From Nocardiopsis sp. ATB16-24 (lineage in GTDB: Bacteria > Actinomycetota > Actinomycetes > Streptosporangiales > Streptosporangiaceae), in NCBI RefSeq assembly GCF_030271535.1, contig NZ_JASCXJ010000014.1, positions 84,791 to 148,790 on the forward strand: a stretch of DNA of 64,000 bases, in the 5' to 3' direction. Position numbers and translations under genes: made by a program. Positions 1 through 7,625 of the stretch are shown piece after piece. The notes under the pieces were generated by a model that saw nothing but the letters and a program-made list of their open reading frames with translations, did no database searches and was not told where the DNA came from. Positions within the stretch are counted from its first letter, which is position 1; each line of letters begins with the position of its first letter.

Positions 1-2
1 TG

Positions 3-77
3 GCCCACCTGGGCCTCGAGCTTCCCCGCACCTACTGCTGTGGGTGCGGGTGTGGTGCGCGCAGCGATCACACATAG
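3..77 (+). CDS. Possible C-terminal tail of a gene entering from the left
   Basis: An open frame enters at the window edge and stops at TAG 75-77, 15 nt before the integrase start. Its last residues are Cys- and Gly-rich (a CCGCGCG run). In actinomycete integrative elements the gene just upstream of int is often an excisionase or replication initiator, so this could be such a tail. Only 24 codons are visible and the other forward frames are also open here, so the call rests on position and the convenient stop. Confidence 0.22.
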   Translation, partial: AHLGLELPRTYCCGCGCGARSDHT

Positions 78-92
78 GAGAAGGAGTCATAG

Positions 93-1559
93 ATGGCTTC
101 TCATGACGGGTCGGTGTTCAAACGCTGCGGCTGCCGCGACCAGAGCAGCGGCAAACTTCTGGGAGCGAAGTGCCCGAAGCTACGCCGAGAAGAAGGTGGC
201 TGGAACCCTCGGCACGGCGAGTGGGGCTTCCAACTGGAATTGCCCCGCACGACCGAAGGGCGCCGCCGCCAGGCCCGGCGCGGAGGTCTGAGCTCCCAGG
301 AAGGGGCCCAACGGAACCTGGACCACCTCAAGGTGCTCATCGGCTTGGCCGAGGGTGAACCGGACGTGGAGGTGCAGGTCGCCGACCTGATCCAGAGCGC
401 GCTACGGGGTCGGCACCGCCTGCCGGAGGTGGCGGAGGTCAAGCGCCGTATCGGGGTGGGGGTGCGGATGCGGGAACAGGTGCCCACCGTCGCCGCCTGG
501 CTAAAAGAATGGTTGGAGGGCAAACCCGACCTGGCGGAGAAGACCCGCCTGTCCTACGACGGGCACATCCGCAACCATCTGGTTCCTCATCTGGGTCGGA
601 CCCGGTTGGACAAGCTCACCTCCTGGCAGGTGGAGCAGATGTTCGCCCAGATCGAAGAACAAAACGCCCACATCCTGGAGTGCCAGGAGTCTGAGGATGC
701 GAAGGTGCGGGCCTCGGTGAAGGGCCGGCGGGTGATCAGCCTGTCCACCAAGCACCGCATCCGCGCCACCCTGCGCAGCGCTCTCTCCGAAGCAGTCCGA
801 AGGCCCGACCTGCCTGTAAACGTGAACATCGCCTCCCATGTGCGGTTGCCCTCGTGCCCGCGTACCAGGCCGCTGGTATGGACGGCCGACCGGGTGCGCC
901 AATGGCAGGTGGACGGAATCGTGCCGGGGGAAGTGATGGTGTGGACCCCGGAACAGACCATCACCTTCCTGACCCACGCCAGGAAGTACACCTGGCTGTT
1001 CCCGCTGTTCCACCTCATCGCCGTCAAAGGCCTACGCCGCGGAGAAGCAGTCGGACTCCCGTGGGCGAACACCCGGCTCACCGACGGGCAGGTGGACATC
1101 CGCACCCAGGTGGTCACCCTTGGCTGGAAAATGGCCACGACGACGCCGAAGAGTGCGGCGGGGCGGCGCACCATCACCCTGGACACCGACACCGTACGGG
1201 TGCTGCGCTCGTGGAAGAAGTTCCAAACCGAAGCCCGCCTCGAAACAGGGCAGAGCTGGAACGATACGGGGTTGGTATTTACCCAGTCAGATGGGTCTGG
1301 GTGGCACCCGGGGCAGGTGACCCGGTGGTTCAACCGGATCAGTAAGGCGGCGGGGTTGCCGCCGATCCACCTGCACGGGCTTCGCCACGGTGCTGCCTCG
1401 CTGGCTTTGGCGGCGGGGGCAGATGTGAAGGTGGTCTCCGGCGAACTCGGACACGCCACCACGCACTTCACTCAGGACACCTACCAGACCGTGTTCCCCG
1501 AAGTGGCGCGGGCGGCGGCGGAGGCCACCGCCGCGATGCTCAAACCCGCACGCGCATAG
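93..1559 (+). CDS. int: Tyrosine site-specific integrase
   Basis: Catalyses site-specific recombination of an integrative element, expected to act at the tRNA-Arg 3' end whose fragments lie at 4955 and 21601. The 488-residue protein has an N-terminal arm-binding-like part, a SAM-like core-binding domain around residues 140-260, and a C-terminal catalytic domain with the family signature: Arg315 in a KGLRRGEA motif, H428-x-x-R431 in HLHGLRHG, His454 in GHATTH, and the nucleophile Tyr464 in DTYQTVF. A GGAG sequence sits 7-8 nt before the ATG. The full length and intact tetrad suggest an active enzyme. A strong hairpin terminator follows at 1597. Unusually, a 2.7-kb helicase gene lies between int and the nearest att-like site. 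A fragment of a second integrase of the same type lies at about 7240-7396. Confidence 0.93.
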   Translation: MASHDGSVFKRCGCRDQSSGKLLGAKCPKLRREEGGWNPRHGEWGFQLELPRTTEGRRRQARRGGLSSQEGAQRNLDHLKVLIGLAEGEPDVEVQVADLIQSALRGRHRLPEVAEVKRRIGVGVRMREQVPTVAAWLKEWLEGKPDLAEKTRLSYDGHIRNHLVPHLGRTRLDKLTSWQVEQMFAQIEEQNAHILECQESEDAKVRASVKGRRVISLSTKHRIRATLRSALSEAVRRPDLPVNVNIASHVRLPSCPRTRPLVWTADRVRQWQVDGIVPGEVMVWTPEQTITFLTHARKYTWLFPLFHLIAVKGLRRGEAVGLPWANTRLTDGQVDIRTQVVTLGWKMATTTPKSAAGRRTITLDTDTVRVLRSWKKFQTEARLETGQSWNDTGLVFTQSDGSGWHPGQVTRWFNRISKAAGLPPIHLHGLRHGAASLALAAGADVKVVSGELGHATTHFTQDTYQTVFPEVARAAAEATAAMLKPARA

Positions 1560-1913
1560 CGGGACCGGGGAACATACCAGGGGCCACACGGCACCGACCC
1601 CAGATCAGCCCACGGGTTCGCCCGGCTGACCTGGGGTTTTCCCATGTTTGGAGGCGCTTGGCCACCGGATCAAAGGTCTCCTGCGGCGATGGTCGACGAA
1701 GAGAGGCAACTTTTGAAACCCTGCCGCAGGGAGGGAAGGAGGTATGAAGTCTCCAAGGTTCAGGTTTCTCCTGGTCGATGAACCCTTTGTCCAAGATTCC
1801 GCGTCTTCGGGCCGACCAACACGCTACAGTGCTCGCCCAGGGGGTGCGGCAGCACACCCAACCTCAACAAGCACCCTAGAGTTCGCCTTTAGCCATGGGG
1901 AGGGCTGAACTTC
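1560..1913. other. Intergenic region int-helicase
   Basis: Apart from the terminator at 1597-1640, this gap holds a widely spaced inverted repeat (CCTGCGGC at 1680-1687, GCCGCAGG at 1723-1730). No convincing gene is seen. The helicase promoter presumably lies here, but I see no clear -35/-10 pair. Confidence 0.4.
1597..1640 (+). terminator. Rho-independent terminator after int
   Basis: The arms ACCCCAGATCAGCC (1597-1610) and GGCTGACCTGGGGT (1624-1637) pair with one mismatch across a 13-nt loop and are followed by T residues. It sits 38 nt after the integrase stop codon. The right arm and T run, CTGACCTGGGGTTTT, recur immediately before the tRNA fragment at 4940-4953, so this may also be related to element-end sequence. 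Confidence 0.75.
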
Positions 1914-4634
1914 ATGACCACAGTTGGTGAACATATCCGGAATGCGGATGGGGCAATCTGCCGAAACATCGAGGAATTGATAGGTCAGCGTGCACTGCTT
2001 TCCCAAAATCTTCTTGCTCAGCTCCGGAACCTGGTTGAGGGTGTCGCGGTTCGCCTTCAGAAAGGTTCCTCCGATGCCGAGTACAACTGGGACGCAATCA
2101 GGCTCGGAGTCGCCTTCATCAAGGGTAGCAGCAAGGGTCAGTATCGATTCCTGGGCCGGTTCTACCAACTCCTCGAAGCGAGCGCCTCTCACTACACGGT
2201 TGACGGGGATGCCTCCGAACGTCTGATGCTCAAGTATTACGAATACCTTCACCGAATCCGAACGCTTCTCCGGGACAGTTGCGGGATCGCTGTGCTGGCG
2301 AACCTTGAGTCCTTCCCGGTCGACCTCGATCCATCGTTGCGGGAATATCACCAGAAGATCGCCGCTCGCATCGAGGCACCTCGTTCGACTAGCTCAAGCG
2401 GTGAGACGCGGGCACGGTACTATATCCATAAGACGCGCCCGTTCTTCGTTGGCGAGCGTATTTACTACGAAGTTACTTTCTACCGAGCCGTCAACAAGGT
2501 CAGTAAGTTCGACCGCATTATTGCCTTCACCGACATCGACATGACTGACAAGTACTCGGCCATGCTTACCCTGCAGCGCGACTCAATTCGGGTGCTTGAC
2601 CAGACGATGCCAATCACGCTCATCCGTGAGTGGGAAGTATCGATCCGTCCCTGTGAGTTCGACAACTTCGCCCGACTCCTGGGCATCACGATCAAGGTCA
2701 AGACCAGCTTCGCGGAGTACCGCTTCCTGATGCGTGGTCTCACAGCAGGATCGGGAAGTCTACTCGACCTCATCGACATGCCCACTGACCAGTATGCAGA
2801 GATCAAGGCCACAGGGACAGCAAAGGCTACCAAGCCGCAGATCTTCCCCGTGCTGGATGAAGCGCGCCGCATCGTGAGGTCGGATGCACCTGGCCATAAC
2901 GTCATCCGCTACCTCATGCTGCGAATGCATAACCAGGTTCTCAGGTCGCAGTACAGCGTGGATGAGTGCGGATATCTGTCGAACCTGAATCTTCCCTATG
3001 GCTGTATACCGTTCGATCAGATGCCTTTCTGCACCTCACTGCCGGGCCACAACCCGCGCTACTGGGACCTCGTCGAGGCCCTTGACGCGACCGACCGGAA
3101 CCACGAGTTGTTCGCTCGGAGGGTACGCAACAACATCGATCGCCATGGAATGCTCTACACCCCTGCCAAAGGTCTGAAAGGGTTCGGCGACGTCACTCAG
3201 CTGATCGCCGCCTACAACGGCAAGCTCTACTACAAGCACACAGGGCGCCAGCTGGTGCAGGACAAAGGCCATGTCTTCATTCGCGGGTACGAGGACGACA
3301 CCCTCGCCATCGTCGAAAAGCTCCAGGAGCACGCGGAATCTGGGGTCGACGGTTACACCCAAGCCGTTGAGCACTGGCTCGACGAGGTACCACGGGGCAT
3401 CGACGACAAGATCAAGGAGGACGCACTCAAACACCTGTTCAGCCAATCGAAGGTCGCCCTGGTTTACGGTGCGGCTGGTACGGGTAAGTCAACAATGGTC
3501 GATCACATTGCCAGCTACTTCGACGATGAGAAAAAGCTGTTCCTCGCTCACACCAACCCGGCTGTCGATAACCTCAAACGCAAGGTTAGTTCCCAGGAGT
3601 CGACCTTCCGCACGATCAGCAGCCAGATTCGCAGGGCCGTCTCGGAACCGGAGTACGATCTTCTAGTTATCGATGAGTGCAGCACGGTCAGCAACGCTGA
3701 CCTGCTCAAGGTACTGGAGCGGACCTCCTTCAAGCTGCTCGTGCTCGTTGGCGATATTTTCCAGATCGAATCGATTCAATTCGGCAACTGGTTCAGCATC
3801 ATCCGGTCGTTCATTCCGAGAACGTCGATCTTCGAACTGACGACGCCATACCGGACCACGAGCGAGTCGCTCCTGAGCTTCTGGAACAAGGTCCGGCACC
3901 TCGAGGACGACGTTGCCGAGACCATTGCCCGTAACGGCTACTCGACCGTGCTCGACAAGTCTCTGTTCGAGACCCAGCGCCAAGACGAGATCATCCTGTG
4001 CCTGAACTACGACGGCCTCTACGGCATCAACAACGTTAACCGCTTCCTCCAGAGCAATAACCCGAATCCGGCGGTAACCTGGCGAGACTCCACATACAAG
4101 GTCGGTGATCCGGTGTTGTTCAACGAGACCGAGCGGTTCAGGCCAGTGATTTACAACAACCTCAAAGGTTGGATTGTCGACATTAACCATGCACCTGGCG
4201 AGATTCAGTTCGACGTTGAGCTGGACCGATCACTGAGCGAGTTCGACATCGGCAGCGAAGAACTCGAATGGGTAGATGATTCAACTGTCCGATTCTCGGT
4301 CTACGACTATGACACCAGCGACGAGGACGACGACTCCGTCAATACCTCAGTACCGTTCCAGGTGGCATACGCTGTCTCGATCCACAAGGCGCAGGGCCTC
4401 GAATACGACTCTGTCAAGGTCGTGATCACCGACGCCAACGAAGACGACATTACGCACAGCATCTTCTACACAGCTATCACCCGAGCTCGTGAGAATCTCA
4501 AGATCTTCTGGACGCCGGAGACCCAGCAGACTGTTCTTGGCCGACTCCAGAGGAGTTCGAGTCCGAAGGACGTTGCCCTTCTATCGAGCCGCCGAGGGCT
4601 CACGCCCGTCAACGGATCCCGGCGTGCTCCGTGA
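1914..4634 (+). CDS. Superfamily 1 helicase with unknown N-terminal domain
   Basis: A 906-residue protein whose C-terminal half is an SF1 (RecD/UvrD-like) helicase: Walker A GAAGTGKS at about 519-526, Walker B/DEAD-like VIDECS near 585, a GDIFQIES motif III-like segment near 615, SIHKAQGLEYD near 820 and FYTAITRAREN (motif VI) near 852. The first roughly 480 residues match nothing I recognise. ATP-driven unwinding or translocation follows from the family. The biological role is inferred: it stands alone between an integrase and an att-like site, where integrative elements often carry defence cargo, so an anti-phage role is plausible but unproven. The third-position GC bias is weaker than in neighbouring genes, consistent with recent transfer. 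A GGGGAGGG purine tract lies about 10 nt before the ATG. Confidence 0.85.
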   Translation: MTTVGEHIRNADGAICRNIEELIGQRALLSQNLLAQLRNLVEGVAVRLQKGSSDAEYNWDAIRLGVAFIKGSSKGQYRFLGRFYQLLEASASHYTVDGDASERLMLKYYEYLHRIRTLLRDSCGIAVLANLESFPVDLDPSLREYHQKIAARIEAPRSTSSSGETRARYYIHKTRPFFVGERIYYEVTFYRAVNKVSKFDRIIAFTDIDMTDKYSAMLTLQRDSIRVLDQTMPITLIREWEVSIRPCEFDNFARLLGITIKVKTSFAEYRFLMRGLTAGSGSLLDLIDMPTDQYAEIKATGTAKATKPQIFPVLDEARRIVRSDAPGHNVIRYLMLRMHNQVLRSQYSVDECGYLSNLNLPYGCIPFDQMPFCTSLPGHNPRYWDLVEALDATDRNHELFARRVRNNIDRHGMLYTPAKGLKGFGDVTQLIAAYNGKLYYKHTGRQLVQDKGHVFIRGYEDDTLAIVEKLQEHAESGVDGYTQAVEHWLDEVPRGIDDKIKEDALKHLFSQSKVALVYGAAGTGKSTMVDHIASYFDDEKKLFLAHTNPAVDNLKRKVSSQESTFRTISSQIRRAVSEPEYDLLVIDECSTVSNADLLKVLERTSFKLLVLVGDIFQIESIQFGNWFSIIRSFIPRTSIFELTTPYRTTSESLLSFWNKVRHLEDDVAETIARNGYSTVLDKSLFETQRQDEIILCLNYDGLYGINNVNRFLQSNNPNPAVTWRDSTYKVGDPVLFNETERFRPVIYNNLKGWIVDINHAPGEIQFDVELDRSLSEFDIGSEELEWVDDSTVRFSVYDYDTSDEDDDSVNTSVPFQVAYAVSIHKAQGLEYDSVKVVITDANEDDITHSIFYTAITRARENLKIFWTPETQQTVLGRLQRSSSPKDVALLSSRRGLTPVNGSRRAP

Positions 4635-4818
4635 TCGGCGGAGTGTCGGGGTGAAGTCAGACATGAGACGGAGAGGGGACGCCTAGGAAACCGAACGCCA
4701 CTGGGGCGACAGGGCGTTACCACGCCCAGAGGTCACGGCGCAGTGGCGCCGGAGCGGCTGTGGGGTGCTGAAGGCGCACACGGGGTTGTCCGGCCCGGTC
4801 ACCAAGATCACGAAACAG

Positions 4819-5135
4819 TAAAATGCTCCGCGAGGTGCTCCTCCACCTGTACTGGACCTTGCACTGCGGAGCACACACGGAGCATTTCAGGCCCCGAACC
4901 AGGCCCGGCGCCTCGTCTGTTCGACTCGCGCACCCCCTCTGACCTGGGGTTTTGTGGCGCACCCGGCAGGATTCGAACCTGCGACCGTCGGATGAGAAGT
5001 CCGGAGCTTTGCTGTCTCTTGAGGTTACTTTGTGTCGTTGCGTGCCACCCCATCCGATCAGCCGTGCCGTCTGGGGCCGGGTGGTGCCGTCTGGTGTTGT
5101 GTCAGTCCGGAACTGCGGAGCATGAATGGAGCACA
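4819..5135. other. att-like site 1: tRNA-Arg 3' fragment with flanking arm repeats
   Basis: The core, 4955-5004 read on the minus strand, is the 3' half of a tRNA-Arg (anticodon stem-loop, variable region, T arm, acceptor 3' strand and CCA); no 5' half is present, so it is not a tRNA gene. One anticodon-loop base differs from the copy at 21601 (G instead of T in GAT-GAGAAG on the plus strand). GGAGCA-N5-GGAGCA direct repeats occur on both sides (around 4868-4884 and 5117-5133), with two TGCTCC on the left near 4823. Repeats at fixed spacing on both sides of a tRNA core are what integrase arm sites look like. Read as an attP-like or element-element junction. Confidence 0.7.
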
Positions 5136-5311
5136 CACCGGCCCCTGGTGGCGTCCGATGGCAGCTCGCGAGGTTCTCGCCGGCCGCTCGATGGTGGGGG
5201 CCATAGCCAGTGCCGTCCCGACGTAGCTCTTGCGCCCGGGCCCCTGCCTTCTCGCTCCGGGCACGGCTGTGCGCGGCGAAGTGTCTCTGCGGTATCGCAC
5301 AGTTGGTGAAC

Positions 5312-5749
5312 ATGGTGACCGAACCCGTGCTCCACTGCGTACGCGACTACTACTGGGGCTGCATCTTGTGCGAAGACTTCGAAGGCTACGACGGGGATTA
5401 CGAGCACCTCGCCGGTGACGGCCCCTTCTTCGCCGTGGACGACCAGATCACCATTCAGGTGGTCAACAGCCGAATGGCGGACCCCCAAGACGCCGCCGTC
5501 GAGCTGAACGTGTACGTCCACACGGCTCCCGTGCCCTCGTGTGACCACGCATCCGTGATCCTCCTACGTTCGGGGATTCTTGTACTCGGCGACGCCGACC
5601 GCTTCGACGAGGTATCCCTTCGGCCCGGGCGTTGGCTGCTGCAGGCCGACCTGGATCCCCACCGGTCGGACGAGGCCCGGTGGGTGACTGTTCACCTGTC
5701 TCCTGCAGACGCCGGTGAGATGCCTGCTTCGACTCAAGCTCCAGTGTGA
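5312..5749 (+). CDS. Hypothetical protein, 145 aa
   Basis: An acidic protein rich in Asp and aromatic residues (DYYWGC near the N-terminus, then CEDFEGYDGDYEH), with predicted beta-rich character and no membrane segment. I do not recognise the family. The ATG at 5312 is chosen because the open frame upstream runs into the att arm region. No clear ribosome-binding site is seen. It lies just inside the second element block, next to IS110 debris. Small acidic proteins in such positions are sometimes immunity or anti-restriction proteins, but nothing here shows that. Confidence 0.5.
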   Translation: MVTEPVLHCVRDYYWGCILCEDFEGYDGDYEHLAGDGPFFAVDDQITIQVVNSRMADPQDAAVELNVYVHTAPVPSCDHASVILLRSGILVLGDADRFDEVSLRPGRWLLQADLDPHRSDEARWVTVHLSPADAGEMPASTQAPV

Positions 5750-5934
5750 GCGGGATCGCCTTCCGACCCTCATGTGAACTTGGGAAGCCGCTGAAGGCGA
5801 TGCTGAGTCCGGCCGGCACCGTGTCACCGGATGCGGCGGAGCGGACGGCATGGCTGCTCCTGCCAGCGGAGTTCGAGGACGACTTCTATAGGCAGCAGGC
5901 CGGGTCAACAGAAGACGAAGCGTTGGTTCCTCGC

Positions 5935-6345
5935 CTCCAATGAATCGGAGCGAGACAGCCATTTTCGTGGCCTGAACCGGCTCATGCAGTCGGGTGGTAT
6001 CGAGGCGGAGCCCGGCGTGCTGGGACGCTTTGTCGCGCCCGCCACGCGCGGCGATCTGTTCGCGCACCGGTGCGGGTGCGGTGGCCAGTGCGTTCTGCAG
6101 CTGAGTGTGCCTTCACCGCGTAGTTGTGCGCCAGAGAGAGCAGTCTGATTGATTCGACGGCGCCGTTCGTGCTCTTGGACCTGGTGGTGGCTTCTCCAGA
6201 CAGCACCTTGCGTGCGGCTGCTTCGGCATCGATCACATCGTCCTTGCCCCTACGGACTCTGGTGTGGGGATGGTGTGTGTTGACCTCGACCACGTCGTCA
6301 CCGGCGTCGAGCAAGAACCGGGGCCGACCGGGATGGCCAGACCGG
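5935..6345 (-). pseudogene. IS110-family transposase remnant
   Basis: On the minus strand one frame reads LLDAGDDVVEVN, then DVIDAEAAARKVLSGEATT and GAVESIRLLSLAHNYAVKA, all characteristic of the N-terminal DEDD-type half of IS110 transposases. After a frameshift near 6070 a second frame continues LREQIAARG and DTTRLHEPVQATK, the following part of the same family. The C-terminal transposase domain is missing and no element ends are seen. It is a decayed internal fragment and cannot be active. The downstream edge abuts a short sequence that also occurs near the IS630 remnant at 47.75 kb. Confidence 0.8.
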
Positions 6346-6347
6346 CC

Positions 6348-7097
6348 CTACTTGTGCCCGTGACCACCGTCGCGGAGCAGCCGCTTCGCGGTTCTGTTCA
6401 CCACGCGCACTGGGTAACCCCCCGCGAAGTCGAACGCGAACAGGGCGGCACCGCGTTGGTCGGCGTACTCGACGGCGGCGTCCGTGTAACGCGAGGAGGT
6501 GAAGAACACGGCCACGTCACCGACCCGGGCCGCGCCGACCAGCTGTTGCACCTCAGGACGCCCAACGCCTTTGGAGGCGTAACGTTTGACCTGCACGGAG
6601 ATACCTGAGGCGGTAACATCGATCCCCGCGTCACTTGACGGAGGCGTGGCCCGGACGCTCCGGAAACCCTGGCTCCGCAGCCACTTCGCCACGAATGTCT
6701 CGGCCTCCGTGGGCGTGTGGATCCGCGTCCGTGCGCGCTCCCGCGCCTCCTGTTTCCTCTCCCGCGCGGCTGCGGCCTCCTCGTCCATCACACGCGCCAG
6801 CCAGCCCTTGGGCTGGGCTGCGGCCGTATCCTGGCCCTTTTTCGCCCGCCTGCGCCTGCGCAGAGCGGCGAGCGCCCAGTACAACAGCAGGCCGCCCACG
6901 GCAGACGGCCCGAGAGCGTCGATGAGAGCGGGCTCCTCGGAGTGGTATTCCACGAACAGGGTGGTGGAGAACGCCACCGAGACCAGGACGAAGACCACCG
7001 TGGATCGTTCTGGCCTGGTCCGGATCGCTGGCGAGCTCGCCTCGCCATTCGAAGACGACGCGGGGGATGGGGGGGAGGGGGATGGTTCTGGAGTCAC
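6348..7097 (-). CDS. Membrane-anchored Mrr-type restriction endonuclease
   Basis: A 249-residue protein. The C-terminal half is an Mrr_cat-like PD-(D/E)xK nuclease: a conserved Glu in TEAETFVAKWL, then GFRSVRATPPSSDAGIDV and SVQVKRY supplying the Asp and the QxK of the active site, then RPEVQQLVGAA. The N-terminal half has a Pro/Ser-rich start and two hydrophobic segments (around residues 33-50 and 62-80), followed by a basic stretch, so it is probably membrane-bound with the nuclease in the cytoplasm. I chose GTG 7097 because GGAGGA precedes it by about 7 nt; a TTG 14 codons upstream is also in frame. Mrr-type enzymes cut modified DNA, and a defence role is inferred from the family and its setting. 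No methylase is adjacent. Confidence 0.8.
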   Translation of the reverse strand: MTPEPSPSPPSPASSSNGEASSPAIRTRPERSTVVFVLVSVAFSTTLFVEYHSEEPALIDALGPSAVGGLLLYWALAALRRRRRAKKGQDTAAAQPKGWLARVMDEEAAAARERKQEARERARTRIHTPTEAETFVAKWLRSQGFRSVRATPPSSDAGIDVTASGISVQVKRYASKGVGRPEVQQLVGAARVGDVAVFFTSSRYTDAAVEYADQRGAALFAFDFAGGYPVRVVNRTAKRLLRDGGHGHK

Positions 7098-7239
7098 TCT
7101 GTGTCCTCCGCTGCCGAGGATGCCGGCTCTTTGCAGCAAACCAAGAAGAGATCAAACAAGGAAAAATTGAGCATATAGGACGTATCTTGACCGCGCCCGG
7201 AAGCGGCCACTGCCGGGTTCGCCATAGGGCGACCGACCC

Positions 7240-7396
7240 CTTGTTCGTCCTGCTCATGCCCCCGAATCTGCGCAAGGGCAAGAAGTGGGCCGACCACCGC
7301 CGCATCGGTGCCGGGGTGCGCATCCGGGAAACGGTGCCGACCGTCGCGGCGTGGCTGGCCAAGTGGTTGGCGGGCAAACCGGACCTGGCCCAGAAG
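7240..7396 (+). pseudogene. Integrase gene fragment
   Basis: A frame through this stretch reads DHRRIGAGVRIRETVPTVAA followed by WLAKWLAGKPDLAQK, closely matching residues around 118-150 of the intact integrase (KRRIGVGVRMREQVPTVAAW, then LKEWLEGKPDLAEK). The matching DNA is 447-542 against 7300-7397. Similarity ends abruptly at 7396, where a 62-bp repeat begins, and there is no catalytic domain. It is the scar of a second, related integrative element. Confidence 0.8.
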
Positions 7397-7456
7397 TGTT
7401 TTGTACCGGGTCTGCTGGAGACTGCAGCGCGTGCCGGGATCGCCTCCCGTCACTCG
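7395..7456 (+). repeat. 62-bp dispersed repeat, copy A
   Basis: About three quarters identical, without gaps, to 27157-27218 (AGTGTTT-GTACCG ... GTGCCGG ... CCTCCCG-CACTCG). It starts exactly where the integrase fragment breaks off and ends 25 bp before the operator pair. Function unknown; possibly a recombination junction or an element end. Confidence 0.6.
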
Positions 7457-7480
7457 GGTGAGTGGTGAGTGCGTCGAGTC

Positions 7481-7519
7481 ATGACCGGCTTGTCATGGAA
7501 CCTATGACTGGTCGGTCAT
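7481..7519 (+). promoter_or_regulatory. Paired palindromic operator, ATGAC-N6-GTCAT twice
   Basis: Two palindromes, 7481-7496 and 7504-7519, each with perfect ATGAC/GTCAT arms around 6 nt, start 23 bp apart, placing them about two helical turns apart on one DNA face. The same pair with the same spacing lies at 14917-14955. The second palindrome ends 35 nt before the A of the leader ATG at 7554. The likely ligand is the HTH regulator encoded at 13435-14838. A site ending near -35 suggests activation, but repression is not excluded. Confidence 0.75.
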
Positions 7520-7554
7520 GGCCTCCCGCACGTGCCCTGGCCACAGTGGGCGCA
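7520..7554 (+). promoter_or_regulatory. Inferred promoter of the 7.6-13.4 kb operon
   Basis: If transcription starts at the ATG at 7554 (leaderless), the -12 to -7 hexamer is CACAGT (7542-7547). The sister promoter has GACAGT in the same place, and both read ACAGTG-N5-ATG. The -35 region is replaced by the end of the operator, as in activator-dependent promoters. The start point is inferred, not demonstrated. Confidence 0.5.
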
Positions 7555-7625
7555 TGGACGGATTCGAGGAAGAAACCCGCGCCCTGACGCGGCCCCGTTT
7601 GGGCGGGTGCACCGATGGCCGCTGA
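7554..7625 (+). CDS. Leader ORF, 23 aa, overlapping the first operon gene
   Basis: ATG 7554 opens a 23-codon frame that stops at TGA 7623-7625, just inside the next gene, whose ATG is at 7615. The downstream gene has only a weak ribosome-binding site, so translation of the leader could recruit ribosomes to it. The parallel 19-aa leader before the HATPase gene (14990-15049), at the identical distance from its operator, makes a real role likely. The peptide resembles nothing known and may matter only for coupling. Confidence 0.5.
   Translation: MDGFEEETRALTRPRLGGCTDGR

Noticed and set aside
25..50. Hairpin CCCGCACC-N10-GGTGCGGG as a terminator before int
   Set aside because: There is no T run and it lies inside a possible coding tail; pairing may be chance in GC-rich DNA.
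4955..5004. Complete tRNA gene at 4955 (and at 21601)
   Set aside because: The acceptor 5' strand and most or all of the D arm are missing; these are 3'-half att remnants.
4743..5309. 188-codon forward frame across the first att region as a gene
   Set aside because: It reads through the tRNA fragment and arm repeats, and a matching frame is not conserved in the sister region at 21.3-21.8 kb.
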